Assembly: GCA_033977485.1 (NCBI GenBank)
Contig: CM066989.1
Coordinates: 99,405,887-99,469,886 of the forward strand
Direction of reading: 5' to 3'
Length of the DNA: 64,000 bases
Origin: Hydrangea macrophylla
Lineage: Eukaryota > Streptophyta > Magnoliopsida > Cornales > Hydrangeaceae
Part shown: positions 33,240-45,041 of the stretch, one piece after another
Numbering within the stretch: the first letter of the stretch is position 1
How the letters are laid out: every line of letters starts with the position of its first letter
The notes under the pieces: generated by a model
Databases searched by the model: none
Told to the model about the DNA's origin: nothing
The model's input: only the letters and a program-made list of their open reading frames with translations
Translations under genes and position numbers: made by a program

Positions 33240-36115
33240 TCAGCCTCGGCCCTGGCCGCGAGTCTGACGGATCGTGCGCCTGAGGGGCTCCTCCTCCGAC
33301 TCCGTCCCGCTGCCTCCACCGCTCCCTCTACGTCCGCCGCTACCTCTGCCTCTGCCTCTGCCACTACTGGTGCCCTCACTGCCACCTCCGCCGTGCCCAA
33401 CGTCGCTACCTCCAGGGGCATTGCTGAGAGGGATGCCGAACTGCTGGAGCCGCTGCTGAAGCTGCCCCACTTGCTGGGACAGGACTCTGATCTCCTCTGC
33501 TTGAAATAAGGAAGGATAAATCCAGATAGCATTAAAAAGACAAACGAAATACTGAGAATAAAAGGATAAAGATCATACCTGGGCCCTCAACTGAGTCGCA
33601 GCAGTCGCCCGAGCTCCCTCAGCCTGAAAAACAAAAAGGGGAATGAAGGTTCGTAAAAGAAGAGGCAATCAAAGTCAAAGTGAAAGGCGGGGGGTAAGTT
33701 TCTTACCATCCACTCTCGCCCGAGAACCCACTGCCGCGCGCTGTGGGCGTACGCCAAGCCCTCATCTGCGTAAGCACGCGGGACAACATCGTAATGAAGA
33801 GGAATAGTGGGGGCGCCCTGTGTGAGTCGGGGGATCGTCGTCGAGTAGGGCTCGCCGAACGAGATGGCTGACATAGTCCAATTCCACTCAGGCAAGGCGG
33901 GAGGACGGGTGGCAGCAGGAACAGGCTGCAAACAAAAAATAATAAAGCATGAATAGAGATTAAAAGGAAATGCATAAAGTAGTAATAGAGGAATCATATA
34001 CTCACCCGAGTCACTTCCATCAAAGGGAAGTTCGGCATCAGCTTAACGGCACGGAACGCCGCATATCCTGAAGGGGGATCCAAGAAGCTGTGAATACCCA
34101 AGCCCATCAGAGCAGTCATCAGCTCGCTATCGTGAAGAGTGTCCGTGGCCCTCATAGAGTCAGGAGGAGGGAATGGCACAAAGAATCTAGGGGCCGCCAG
34201 TGACTGCCTAGACACCCTCTCTCCTAAGTACCACGCCTGGCCCTCTGGCCCACTAAGGAGTCGCCTCGTCGGGTCATATCCAGCCGACTCTCGGATCTCC
34301 GCACGAGCCTCGGGAAGCACCCTAAGCCAGGGCTGGCAATGAACGTGCTGCTCCCTCAGATTCGTCAGGAAGTTCCTGAACTAAACGAAATCGTGGTCCC
34401 CGATCTTCCGCCCAACCCTATCCTTCCCCCATTTCAGCCCCTGGGGCATGATAAGGGCGTCTGCCTCACGCGTCTCGGGAGACATCATGTGAAGATACTC
34501 ATGGGACCAAATCTGCAATAATAAAAAGGAAGGGTTAGTCTCACAATTTAAAATAAATTTCAGAAAATACAAATGAGCAATGAAATATAGAAAATGTATA
34601 CCTCCCACGCTCTCCAATAACCACTGGTGGAGGCCGGCCTATCCCTGGAGATGTCACCCATATGCCTGTACAGGATAGATAACCCTGTACCAGCCTAGTC
34701 ATACTCGTCGACCTGGTCCAGGCGCTCCAGTGATGCTACCAGGGACACAGAGACCCGATCGCCCTTGGTGCTCAACAAATAGCACCCCAGCATGTACATA
34801 AGAAAACCTCTGGCCATCTGCTCGTCCGTAAAACCCGGTTGGCCCCTAAACGTGTCCATAAACCATCGGGCTGTGATCAGAGACTCCTCCGGGACCACTC
34901 CTAGCAAAGGCTCCACCTGGTCCCACTCCTGATCTGTCAGATATCGCAGAGGCTCTCCACCGAATGGGATCCCGGTGATCATCAAAAAATCCAAGGGAGT
35001 CATCGTCATCTCCCCAAAGTCAAAATGAAAAGTGCTCGTCGTATCCCACCATCGCTCGGCCAATGCATGTATCTGCTGCAAGTCATTGGAGCTCTTCGTC
35101 AAAAGTTTGACGAAGTCTCCAAACCCGGCCGTGTCCACCAAGGCCCTCACACTCTCGCTCAGCTGAGTATACCACTCGTATCCATGGGCGAGGCTACCGT
35201 GCCCCTTCAGCACCTTAGGCTGCAGCTGCAAGAAAGAATCACAAAATTTTGATATTAGTTGGATAAAAGAAAAGTAAATAAACAGATGGCAGTAAAAAGA
35301 CAAGAAAGAAGAAAAAGAATAAAGAAATAGAAAATCTGGAAGTATTCGCAAAAATTTCACAAGCATGGCACTAGTTTGCATTCAGTTCAGTAAACGTTCA
35401 CCAAAAAAATAAGAAGGAACATTCGATGTTCTAAGAGATTTCAAAAGAGAAAGAAGAAAGAGAAAGGAGTTTGTTCGCATTTTCAAAAGTATATAAATTT
35501 GTTCAAATTCAGGTTCCAAGGAGGCATTAGTTTCAAGTACGGGTTCACAGACATTCAAAATTAGGTTGGAACAATAAGAGGACACTTGGAACATTCATAA
35601 GTAACACTTTCAATTAAAACGTGTCGTGTTCATGAAACTCAAAAATGAAAAACTCACTTTATCCACAAGAGGTGTTTTGAAATTCTGATTAATACAAGCG
35701 GCTTCCAAAAGCCCTTGGAAAAGTCAAAAAATAATAATAAGGGATAAAACGCTTGGAAAATTCAGGCATATCACTCATTTTTTGTAAAGGGTCTTTTTGG
35801 AGAAAGAAATATGTACGAAATTTCCCCAAAAAGAAGAAGGGGCATGAAATAAAACGTTCAAGACACTCGAGAGCACTACAAGCATAGCATTTGCAATAAG
35901 AAATAAACATTTGAAGTTGTATCAAATATACATTGCATCCACAAAAGTTCCTACGGCTTGCAAATTAAAAGAGAAGCAAAGAGAGGAGCGTTTACCTCGC
36001 GCTTGAATGCGCGGGCGGATAAATGCTCATCCGGATCCCGGAGAAGGAGTGTAGCATCAGGATGATGAGTGGCCGTGTACTTGGCCTTCTTCTTCCTCCC
36101 CGAACCGCTCGCCAT
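33240..36115 (-). pseudogene. Antisense plant-mobile-domain gene of element 3, six exons
   Basis: ATG at 36115. Exons on the - strand: 36115-35996, 35225-34602, 34512-34006, 33925-33707, 33623-33579, about 33494-33240. All introns have GT-AG ends and all junctions are phase 0, giving about 590 codons. Exon 2 has GEMTMTPLDFLMITGIPFGG, the hallmark of the PMD family (MAIN/MAIL1, PP7-long type). Exon 6 is a coiled coil followed by an Arg-Gly-rich tail. Two in-frame TAG stops, 34697-34695 (a Trp position) and one in exon 3, are the only breaks. A 5'UTR intron (about 36222 to 36119) is likely. PMD proteins act in silencing or genome stability in plants. The role of this copy is unknown. Confidence 0.85.
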
Positions 36116-36339
36116 GATCTGTAAAGAAAAAAGAGAATTCGAGTGTTAGATTCGTGGAAATTTCATAAAAAAACAAGAAAGTAAAAGAGATTGATCAAGT
36201 TTTGATCAAGCAGAACTGACCTGTGAGTACCGTAGAACAATACAAAAGCAAAGAGAGGATGGGAGAAATTTCTCCAGAGAGATTTCGAGATGGAGAGAGT
36301 TGAAAGAATGAAAGAAATGTATTGAACCCGGCGGTTTTA

Positions 36340-36485
36340 GCCACTGCCGCTCAAATGCGGCACTCAGTTTTTTGTGCGCGGCAGTTGATGGACTACCGCG
36401 CGACACTCACTGACTGCCGCAACGGCATTCCGTGAGTGCCTCACGACAGTCACGGACTGCCGCAAAAATCCACATGTGCCGCGTT
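36340..36485. promoter_or_regulatory. Palindrome cluster upstream of the antisense PMD gene
   Basis: Degenerate copies of the CGGCACTCACTGACTGCCG family lie 220-370 bp upstream of the ATG at 36115. A CT-rich leader and 5'UTR intron lie between. It is the third instance of the cluster type in element 3. Confidence 0.68.
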
Positions 36486-36492
36486 TAAGTCG

Positions 36493-36720
36493 GTTCAAAG
36501 ATCCTTCATTACCCCCCAAAAATTCAAATTAGGTCCCGAAAATTGAATTTGAGGCCCCCAAAATTTGCCCACATTACACTTTTGGCCCTCGGGGTCATTT
36601 TTAGGTTTAAATTGGCTACAAATTTTAGAATTTAAGAGTATATATGAGCCCATGGGCCCCCAATTTTTTAAAATTAAAACTATTTGAGCCCGTGGGCTCC
36701 CAATTTTGAAAATTGAAAAA
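36493..36720. other. Short spacer with a diverged duplication
   Basis: Two diverged copies of a block containing GAGCCC.TGGGC.CCCAATTTT lie near 36645 and 36690. No gene. Confidence 0.5.
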
Positions 36721-38220
36721 GATTTGAGAGTGTAACGGATTTGCATTCTCGGTTCTCGCAACAGATTTGCGTTAACCCTCGTTTTGGGAATATAACAGAT
36801 TTATATTCTCGGTTCTCGCAATAGATTTACGTTTACCCTCGTTTTGGGAATATAACATATTTACATTCTCGGTTCTCGCAACAGATTTACGTTTACCCTC
36901 ATTTTGGGAATATAACAGATTTATATTCCCGGTTCTCGTAACAAATTTGCGTTTACCCTCGTTTTGGGAATATAACAGATTTATATTCTCGGTTCTCGCA
37001 ACAAATTTGCGTTTACCCTCATTTTGAGAATATAACAGATTTATATTCTCGGTTCTCGCAACAGATTTGCGTTTACCCTCGTTTTGGGAATATAACGGAT
37101 TTATATTCTCGATTCTCGCAACAGATTTGTGTTTACCCTCGTTTTGGGAATATAACAGATTTCTATTCTCGGTTCTCGCAACAGATTTGCGTTTACCCTC
37201 ATTTTGGGAATATTAAAGATTTATATTCTCTGTTCTTGCAACAGATTTGCATTTACCCTCGTTTTGGGAATATAATAGATTTATATTCTCGGTTCGCGCA
37301 ACAGATTTGCGTTTACCCTCGTTTTGGGAATATAACGGATTTATATTCTTGGTTATTGCAATAGATTTGCGTTTACCCTCATTTTGGGAATATAACAGGT
37401 TTATATTCCCGATTCTCGCAACGAATTTGCGTTAACCCTCGTTTTTGGAATATAACAGATTTATATTCCTGGTTCTCGCAACAAATTTGCGTTAACCCTC
37501 ATTTTTGGAATATAATAGATTTATATTCCCGGTTCTCGCAACAAATTTGCGTTAACCCTCATTTTCAGAATATAACAGATTTGTATTCCCGGTTCTCGCA
37601 ACAAATTTGCGTTTACCCTCGTTTTAGGAATATAACAGATTTATATTCTTGGTTCTCGCAACGGATTTGTGTTAACCCTCGTTTTGGGAATATAAGAGAT
37701 TTATATTCCCGGTTCTCACAACAAATTTGCGTTTACCCTCGTTTTGGGAATATAACAGATTTATATTCTCGGTTCTCGCAACAAATTTGCGTTTACCCTT
37801 ATTTTGAAAATATAACAGATTTTTATTCTCGGTTCTTGCAACAGATTTGCGTTTACCCTCATTTTGGGAATATAACGGGTTTATATTCTCGGTTCTCGCA
37901 ATAGATTTGCATTTACCCTCGTTTTGGGAATATAACAGATTTATATTCTCGGTTCTCGTAACAGATTTACGTTTACCCTTGTTTTGGGAATATGACAGAT
38001 TTATATTCTCGGTTCTCGTAACAGATTTGCGTTTACTCTCGTTTTGGGAATATAACAGATTTATATTCTCGGTTCTCACAACAGATTTGCGTTTACCCTT
38101 GTTTTGGGAATATAACGGATTTATATTCTCGGTTCTCGTAACAGATTTGCGTTTACCCTCGTTTTGGGAATATAACAGATTTATATTCTCGGTTCTCGCA
38201 CCAGATTTGCATCAACCCTC
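36721..38220. repeat. 60-bp tandem array, 25 copies
   Basis: Twenty-five units of exactly 60 bp, with the core TTTTGGGAATATAACAGATT and the string GGTTCTCGCAAC in each. Units differ only by substitutions. I see no net length change over 1500 bp. It lies between the antisense genes and the 3' LTR, the region where Ogre elements are known to carry tandem repeats. Long frames in it arise because 60 is a multiple of three. Confidence 0.97.
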
Positions 38221-38655
38221 AAAATCAAATCGAAAACATCATGACCCTTGTATCAGATCTTCGCATCAGTCACGAAATTAGGTAATCTTTCCTGACTAAC
38301 GCATCACGTAACGTGCGTCGCACGCAGGGAAAACATGATGAGCATAGCGCTTGTTTGACCAGGTCAATTTGGAAAATACCATTGCATGGCACTTGCATCA
38401 CGATAAGATAGGTGCATTCATCTGTATGGTTACTTGTGCTTGTGCATGTTTGGCTCCTGCCTGAACTACATCTTCGTCTGATTCCTGAATGGATACGTAG
38501 GCAGCTCACCATCGAGCACGACCAACGTGAACCGTTTGTGAAGCCGTTTTTGCAACGCGTTGTGTTTTGCCTAAATTCGACAGTCTGGTCAAAGGCTTGT
38601 CTTCACACAGACTTTGACATTCACTTATGAGACGCGTTGCCCCACAAGTTCTGTC
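38221..38655. other. Spacer between the 60-bp array and the PPT
   Basis: No gene. It contains a third copy of the GGATACGTAGGCA motif at about 38491. Confidence 0.5.
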
Positions 38656-38669
38656 AAAGAGGGGCAAAC
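38656..38669 (+). other. Polypurine tract of element 3
   Basis: AAAGAGGGGCAAAC immediately precedes the 3' LTR start TGTAGACACC, as expected for the plus-strand primer of Tat/Ogre elements. Confidence 0.85.
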
Positions 38670-41600
38670 TGTAGACACCCCAATTTTGACCGACCGTCTA
38701 ATTTAGGAGAGCGTCACCTCCACGTCCGATGATGATAAGGACCGAAAAGATTCGAAGTATTCCAAGCTCTTCAGAAAGTTCTCCAAATGCGATAAAATTT
38801 CACAGAAAGAAGAAAATACCAGGTAATTAGGAGAATTCAGGTGTAAAACACCATTTTCGGAAAAGATCTTCAAGAATAAGTTTCTTTAAGAAAAAGGGAA
38901 GAAAGAAAAGACCTAAAAAGGGAAGTTCTGCAGAAAAACGGCACACGGCAGATTTTCGCGGCATTCAGTGATTGCCGAGCGGCACTCACTGAATGCCGGC
39001 GCGGCACTTACTGAGTGCCGCCGACATTTTTTGACTGCCGTTTGCTTTTAAAGTCCGTATTTTGTGGTACAATATGTATGTGTAGGCGGATAAAAACACA
39101 AATCTGATAAAGTAAGGTTGAAGAAAAAAACAGCAATCAATAATTTGCCGCGGTACTCACTGAGAGTAGCGCGGCAGTTGCGAAGTGCCGCGACGGTAGT
39201 CGCGGAGTGCCGCGGCGGCACTCACCGACTGCCGCGGATAACTTTTGAATGCCGCCCTGGGCAGCAGTCTGTCTAATTTCAGGAAGTACGTATTGTACCA
39301 CCAAATGGGATGATTACACCTGTCTTTTACTCCGAATTCACTGAAAATACTTGGTAATTTTTGTCTATAAAAAGAGGAAGGATCTTCCTTGGAACATATA
39401 CAAGGGATATACACAAGAGATACACCAAAAAAATACAAAAAATCACTACCATTACACTAACATATTTTTGAGAGAAAAGATAGAGTTTAGAGAACTAGAT
39501 AGAAGAGCTTGGAAGATCTTCAAAGAAAGACTTTTGAGGATAGTTTGGAGGTGACCCTCTAATCTTGGTTGTGTTTTCTTTCTTTTTGAGCTTCTAATCT
39601 TCAAATCATTTTTAGTTTTTCTTGATTAAATCTTAGAGTTTGTCTAGTAAGCTTAGGAGTTCTTGTTTCTAATTCTTTAGTCTTTCTTATATTTCTTTTT
39701 GTTTATGTTCCTCTCTTGAGATTCTTGGAGATCTTCAATATCTCCCTTGAAATCTCTTGAGTATGATTCTTTGAATCCCATGTAAGCTTATACTTTACAT
39801 GAGAGTCAAAATTTGATCATCACTTCATTTCATAAGCAAATAGATGAATCCAAGTCCATACTCATGACTTGGATCCTCTAAACTTGGTACTTCATGAAAT
39901 CATTTCCATATTCTCTTTGAAACTTATGAGTATTAGCCATGTCTTCATCTCCAATGACCATCAAATGGTAGGAGAAAATGGTTTTGAGTCTAAGCCCATC
40001 TCCATGGTTTAGAGTCCTCATCTTGAGATTTCATGAAGTCTATTCATACTTCCTTTAAAGTTTACAAATATGAAGGTCTTTAGTCTCCAATGACCATCAA
40101 ATGGTAGGAGAAAATGGTTTAGTTTAAGTCCAACTACATATTTTAATAGTTGGGGTTAACAAATAAAGTTGAACTTGACAAATGAAAACAGTGAGTTTAT
40201 AAACTAATTTCGATCAAAGATTTTTAGTTCGAAATCTAACCGTTGAAATCAAGTGAAACCAACGGGAAAGTGTCAATAACATAATACTCTACCACTGTAA
40301 TTTTTGTTTTAAGGTGATCTCATGTCTAAGATGGTTTGGTCTTGTGATTTTTAATACATGCAGCTCTCTGTCCGAAATTTCAGAACAGTAAATCCATTTT
40401 GAAACTAATAAATCAGAATTTTAACGGGGTTTCCGAGGTCTCTAATAACTTTTTCTAGGTACCTTAATGTGTTAGGGAGATCCCCTAAAAAGATCTAAGT
40501 GTTTCTCATCTGTTTGCTATTTTTAATAAATCGTACAAGATCTCTGGACAGAGAGTTGTAGATTCCTGAGTGATGCCTAGTGTTTTCCATATTCCCGGAG
40601 ATCTAACCGTTCAAACCTTGATTTTCTTTTTGGGTTATAAACTAGACTCACAGAGGCATATCGTATCCAAAAATCATTAAGATCCAACCGTTGGAAGCAT
40701 GGTTTTTCTATTTTTTAAGATCTGGTCTGCTCTCTGTAATTCATGAAAAACTGTTACTGTTTTTGTCTAATCTTGTTTATCTCAACTCAAATGGACTCCT
40801 AATGTCTTAGGACCCAAATCATACTTTGAATAATGATAACTTAGCTTAAATCCAGAAGTTATGTGACCCAAATTAGTGAATAAATCCATGTTTTATTCTT
40901 GTTCACATTCATCCATCCATGTACATTTATTTGCTCATGATTAGAACTAGCTATTGAACATAGTTGGATTTCATGTTTGTTAGATCTAAGCTAGAGAATT
41001 AGGATTGATTATTTGATAGCATATTATTATTTGAAGCATGTGGACTAACCTTTTGTTTTGTAGCACATTTGAGGTACAATTTCTCATCTCCCTTCTAGCT
41101 TATTTCAGTCCTTGATTTTATTGATTTCTCGACCTCATGCGCGACACCTTAGAATTAGGAGCTTGCCTTATATGTATATGTGATTAGAGACTCTTTTTAG
41201 GATTTTCTTTTGTTTGTATGCATTGCACGTTTAATATCGCTGCTGGATCCCAGGTAAGTTCTTTTGTTCCCTATTGCATATCATATCGCTTGCTACTTGA
41301 CTTATGTGACTTTTTTGAATGATATTTTATCAATTGCGGTTTTACACCCCTTTGGACATGCTTTTGTGATGTATATGTATATATGTATTAGTTGAGGGCA
41401 TGCTTAGATTAATAAATTTGATTAAAAGGATATTGAGTAGAGGTCTATCGTAAGATAGGATGAGAGAGGGTGTTTTAGTCCGATGGGCTCCTTCCTCTCT
41501 CATTCCATAATCCCCGGACCTAGTTAATCTCTGGTTTCTAAAAAGATCAGTTTGCTTTGAAAATGGTTTCTTAATTTTCCTTTTAAAAATTAACTGGCGA

Positions 41601-41685
41601 CTCATTCGTTTCGAATTTGAAATTTTGGAAAAGAATTTTAAAAGAAAAGTTGTGGATAAAAGAAAGAAAACCTGCGATATCCACA
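38670..41685 (+). mobile_element. Element 3 3' LTR
   Basis: A full-length partner of 12312-15345, with a matching palindrome cluster (38940-39250), TATA box (about 39366) and end. The CACGG duplication follows at 41686-41690. Confidence 0.95.
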
Positions 41686-41818
41686 CACGGGGTACGGACA
41701 GGAATAAATTTTCGAAACAAACCAGTCAATTTTATTTGAAAAGTAATAATCTGTAACGGTTGCCCCATCAGAGCTACAAGAAAAGAATTCTCCTATAGTA
41801 CTAAATGCCCGTGGTCAG
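41686..41818. other. Element 2 sequence after integrase
   Basis: The short non-coding remainder of element 2 between its integrase stop and the element 3 insertion. It continues at 12311 and leftwards. Confidence 0.7.
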
Positions 41819-43006
41819 CTACTGATAATACTTGCGGAGGTGTTGCACATTCCAAGGATGAGTGAGATCATGCCCGTCCATGCTCTGTAGCCAGTAGGTT
41901 CCCGGTCGGTTGACCCGAGTCACTTTATATGGGCCTTCCCAGTTTACCCCCAATTTCCTGTGGCTCGGGATTCGGGTAGACTGGTTCACTGCCTTGAGGA
42001 CGAGGTCTCCAACTTGAAAGCTACGGTGCTTCACCTTGCTATTGTAATACCGTGAGACTCTTTGCTTGTAAGCGGACACCTTAAGATAGGCCTGGTCTCT
42101 TTTTTCTTCCACTAGGTCCAATTCTGTCCTGAGGGCTTCTCCGTTGTCCAGATCGCTGAAGTTGGTCACCCGGTATGTTGGCAGCCCGAGCTCTGTAGGG
42201 ACCACTGCCTCAAAACCGTAGGTTAAGGAAAACGGGGTCTCGCATGTGGCCGCTCGGGGTGTAGTGCGGTAGGCCCTCAGGAGTGTTGGTAGCTCTTCCG
42301 CCCACAGGCCTTTGGCGCCTTCAAGCCTTGTCTTGATTGACTGCAGGATGGTCCGATTGGTTACCTCGGCTTGACCATTAGCTTGTGGGTACTCGGGGGA
42401 AGAGTAATGATTTAGTATTTCGTAGCCCAAGCAAAACTGTGTGAAGATGGGTGTGTCAAATTGTCTGCCATTATCGCTGATCAGGACTCGGGGAATACCG
42501 AACCTGCTGAGGATATTTCTTTCCACAAAGCTTTCCATTTTCTGCTCGGTTATCGTTGCCAAGGGCTCGGCCCCCGCCCATTTGGTGAAGTAGTCAACAG
42601 CTATCACGGCAAACCTAACTTGTCCTTTTCCTGTCGGTAATGGACCAACAATGTCAATTTCCCATTGGGCAAATGGCCATGGACTGTGGACCGGTGTCTG
42701 GAGTTCTCCCGGTCGATTGATCATGGGAGAGTACTTCTGGCACTTGTCACACCGTCGCACATACTCCTGTGAATCTCGGGCCATGGTTGGCCAATAGTAA
42801 CCTTGTAGTAGGGCCTTTCTGGAAAGTGCCCGACCTCCGATGTGGTTCCCGCACACACCTTCATGGATTTCAAACAGTATTGCTTGCACTTGCGCAGGAT
42901 GAACGCAGCGGAGGTACGGGATGATGAATCCCCTATTGTAGAGAATGCCGTCAAGGAGGTGATATCGCGCTGCCTGGTACTTGACCCGGCGCCTCATCTT
43001 TGTCAT
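41819..43006 (-). CDS. Element 2 integrase (open frame)
   Basis: An open frame of 395 codons. The zinc finger is HEGVCGNHIGGR then CDKCQKY. The core has D in WEIDIVGPLP, D in LISDNGRQF and E in NGQAEVTNR, so the DDE triad is present. The C-terminal GPY/F-like part is VNWEGPYKVTRVNRPGTYWL. The true start is within the polyprotein: a one-base shift near 43000 separates it from RNase H. It is the best-kept domain of element 2. Confidence 0.9.
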   Translation of the reverse strand: MTKMRRRVKYQAARYHLLDGILYNRGFIIPYLRCVHPAQVQAILFEIHEGVCGNHIGGRALSRKALLQGYYWPTMARDSQEYVRRCDKCQKYSPMINRPGELQTPVHSPWPFAQWEIDIVGPLPTGKGQVRFAVIAVDYFTKWAGAEPLATITEQKMESFVERNILSRFGIPRVLISDNGRQFDTPIFTQFCLGYEILNHYSSPEYPQANGQAEVTNRTILQSIKTRLEGAKGLWAEELPTLLRAYRTTPRAATCETPFSLTYGFEAVVPTELGLPTYRVTNFSDLDNGEALRTELDLVEEKRDQAYLKVSAYKQRVSRYYNSKVKHRSFQVGDLVLKAVNQSTRIPSHRKLGVNWEGPYKVTRVNRPGTYWLQSMDGHDLTHPWNVQHLRKYYQ

Positions 43007-43009
43007 CTG

Positions 43010-43862
43010 GTAGCCCTCCTATTGTCAGGAATGTCACGAGCGGGTCCATCCAACTGGGTCCCAAAGTGACCGGGTCGACCTCCATGCCCTCTGAGTTGAT
43101 CACACTTGGCTCGGGTAGGAATTGTATCCTTATCCCGGGCAAGTCTGACTCAGAAGACGAGGCAAGGTGAGCCATCCGGTCTGCTCTGGTATTTTCTTCT
43201 GTAGGTATCTGGGTGATGGAGAATCCTCGGAGCTTCTTGGAAACCGCCCGGATAAGGGCCAAGTAGGCTACCATGTTGTCCTCCCGTGCTTCATATTCTT
43301 GGTTTACTTGGTTGACCACGAGCTGGGAGTCGCTATAGCCCTGGACCTGTTGCGCACTCATCGAGATGGCTAACTGTAACCCGACCAAGAGGGCTTCGTA
43401 CTCGGCCTCGTTGTTGGAGGTGCGAAACCCAAACCTTAAAGCATATTCGAGCTGGATACCGTCGGGGGTAGTCAAGATGATTCCAGCTCCACTACCTTGC
43501 TGATTGGAAGAACCATCCACATGCAGCACCCAGGTTGGGACGTCAGAGTTTAATCCGGGCGGTAGGGCCGGAGGCTCGGACTCTTCGACTGGGTCTTCGG
43601 AATATGTAAACTCAACCAGAAAGTCTGCTACAGCTTGCCCCTTGATGGCTGTCCGGGGTCGGTAGATTACTTCAAACTCTTCTAACTCCAAGGCCCACTT
43701 AACGAGCCTCCCGGATGTGTCTGGCCGACTGAGAATTCTGCAGAGAGGCTGATCGGTCAGGACTACAATGGCATGGGCCTAGAAGTACGGGCAGAGCCTT
43801 CGGGCTGAGGTGATGAGGGCGAAGGCTAGTTTCTCGATGCGGGAGTATCTGCTCTCTGTGCC
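43010..43862 (-). pseudogene. Element 2 RNase H region (dual)
   Basis: After a TAG at 43860-43862 and another near 43780, both in CAG-like positions, the frame holds the end of the Ty3-type RNase H (FEVIYRPRTAIKGQAVADFL). The second, Tat-type RNase H follows, from VLHVDGSSNQQGSGAGIIL through NNEAEYEALLVGL to GYSDSQLVVNQV. Two RNase H domains place element 2 in the Tat lineage. A frameshift near 43000 ends it. Confidence 0.87.
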
Positions 43863-45038
43863 CTACAACACCCGGCTGGTGTAGTACACTGGGAACTGTA
43901 TCCCGTGCTCTTTCTGAATAAGTACTGAGCTAACTGCCGATGGTGACACTGCCAGGTACAGAAATAATTCTTCCCCAGGTACGGGTGTCGAGAGCAGAGG
44001 AGGGGATGCCAGATACCTCTTGAGTTCCTGGAATGCCTCCTCACACTCTTCTGACCACTGAAATGCTTTGCGGAGGATTTTAAAGAACGACAAGCACCGC
44101 TCGGTAGCTCGGGATACGAATCTGTTTAGTACGGCCACCCGTCCGGCTAGGCTTTGAACTTCCTTTATTGATTTGGGTGACCGCGTGTTGATGATAGCTC
44201 TGATCTTCTCGGGGTTTGCTTCGATTCCCCGTCTGCTAACTAGATGGCCAAGGAATTTCCTGGATGAGACACCAAAGGTGCATTTGGCCGGGTTCAACCT
44301 CATCTTGAACTTTCTCAAAATGCTAAAGGCCCCGGCCAAATGCTCAAGGTGGTCGGGCTCGTCCTGGCTCTTGACCAGAAGATCGTCCACATATACTTCC
44401 ATAGATTTTCCATTGAGGTTCTTGAACATGTAGTTGACCAGGCACTGGTAAGTAGTCTCAGCATTCTTGAGGCCGAACAGCATGACTTTGTAACTGTACG
44501 TGCCTTGGTCGGTGATGAACGCTATTTTCTCTTCATCCCCGGGGTACATGCTGATCTGATTATACCCCGAGTAAGCGTCCATAAATGAGAGGAGTGAGTG
44601 GCCTGCTGTTGAGTCAACAAGGAGGTCTATCCTGGGCAGCGGATAGCAGTCCTTGGGGCAGGCCTTGTTGAGGTCAGTGAAGCCCACGAACATTCTCCAC
44701 TTCCTGTTGCTTTTCTTGACCAGGACGACATTGGCTAGCCAATCGGGATAGTGGACTTCTCGGATGGATTTCGCCTTCAGGAGTTTTTCGACCTCCTCAC
44801 TCACTGCTTTTTGTCTCTCGGGGGCCATGCCCCTTCTCTTCTACTTCACTGGGCTACAATTCGGGCTGACATTGAGACAATGGGACATGACCCGGGGGTC
44901 AATCCCGGGCATATCCTCATGACTCCAAGCAAAAATGTCTTGATTTTGCCTCAGGAACTGGATCAACTTCTCCTTTAACCCGGGATCCAGTAGGGTACCG
45001 ATGTTGACCGTGCAGTCCGGGCATTCGGGATCCAACAT
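43863..45038 (-). pseudogene. Element 2 reverse transcriptase
   Basis: The frame starts after a TGA at 45039-45041 and carries a TAG at 44838-44840. RT motifs are present: FMDAYSGYNQI with the first catalytic Asp, and YVDD at 44382-44393. Several conserved sites are changed (VGFTDLN for the usual VDFTDLN, MLFGLKNAETTYQ for MPFGLKNAGATYQ), as expected of a decayed copy. Confidence 0.9.
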
Positions 45039-45041
45039 GGC

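Larger units (their letters stand above)
12312..41685 (+). mobile_element. Element 3: Ogre/Tat-like Ty3/Gypsy element
   Basis: Two 3-kb LTRs (12312-15345 and 38670-41685) bound it, with TGTA...CCACA ends and a perfect target duplication CACGG (12307-12311 and 41686-41690). Order: LTR, arginine-type PBS, 1.2-kb leader, gag, protease, G-patch segment, RT, dual RNase H, integrase, two antisense genes, 60-bp tandem array, PPT, LTR. The CACTA element interrupts gag. Without it the element is about 21.7 kb, within the size of Ogre elements. LTR copies differ by only about 1-2 bases per 60 by eye, so it is the youngest of the three Tat elements, though its pol is already broken. Confidence 0.95.

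Noticed and set aside
36721..38220. CRISPR-like array
   Set aside because: The units are contiguous with no unique spacers, and the setting is a plant retrotransposon.
37247..38281. Open frames across the 60-bp array on both strands
   Set aside because: The unit length is a multiple of three, so any stop-free phase stays open. The peptides are 20-residue repeats with no start context or family.
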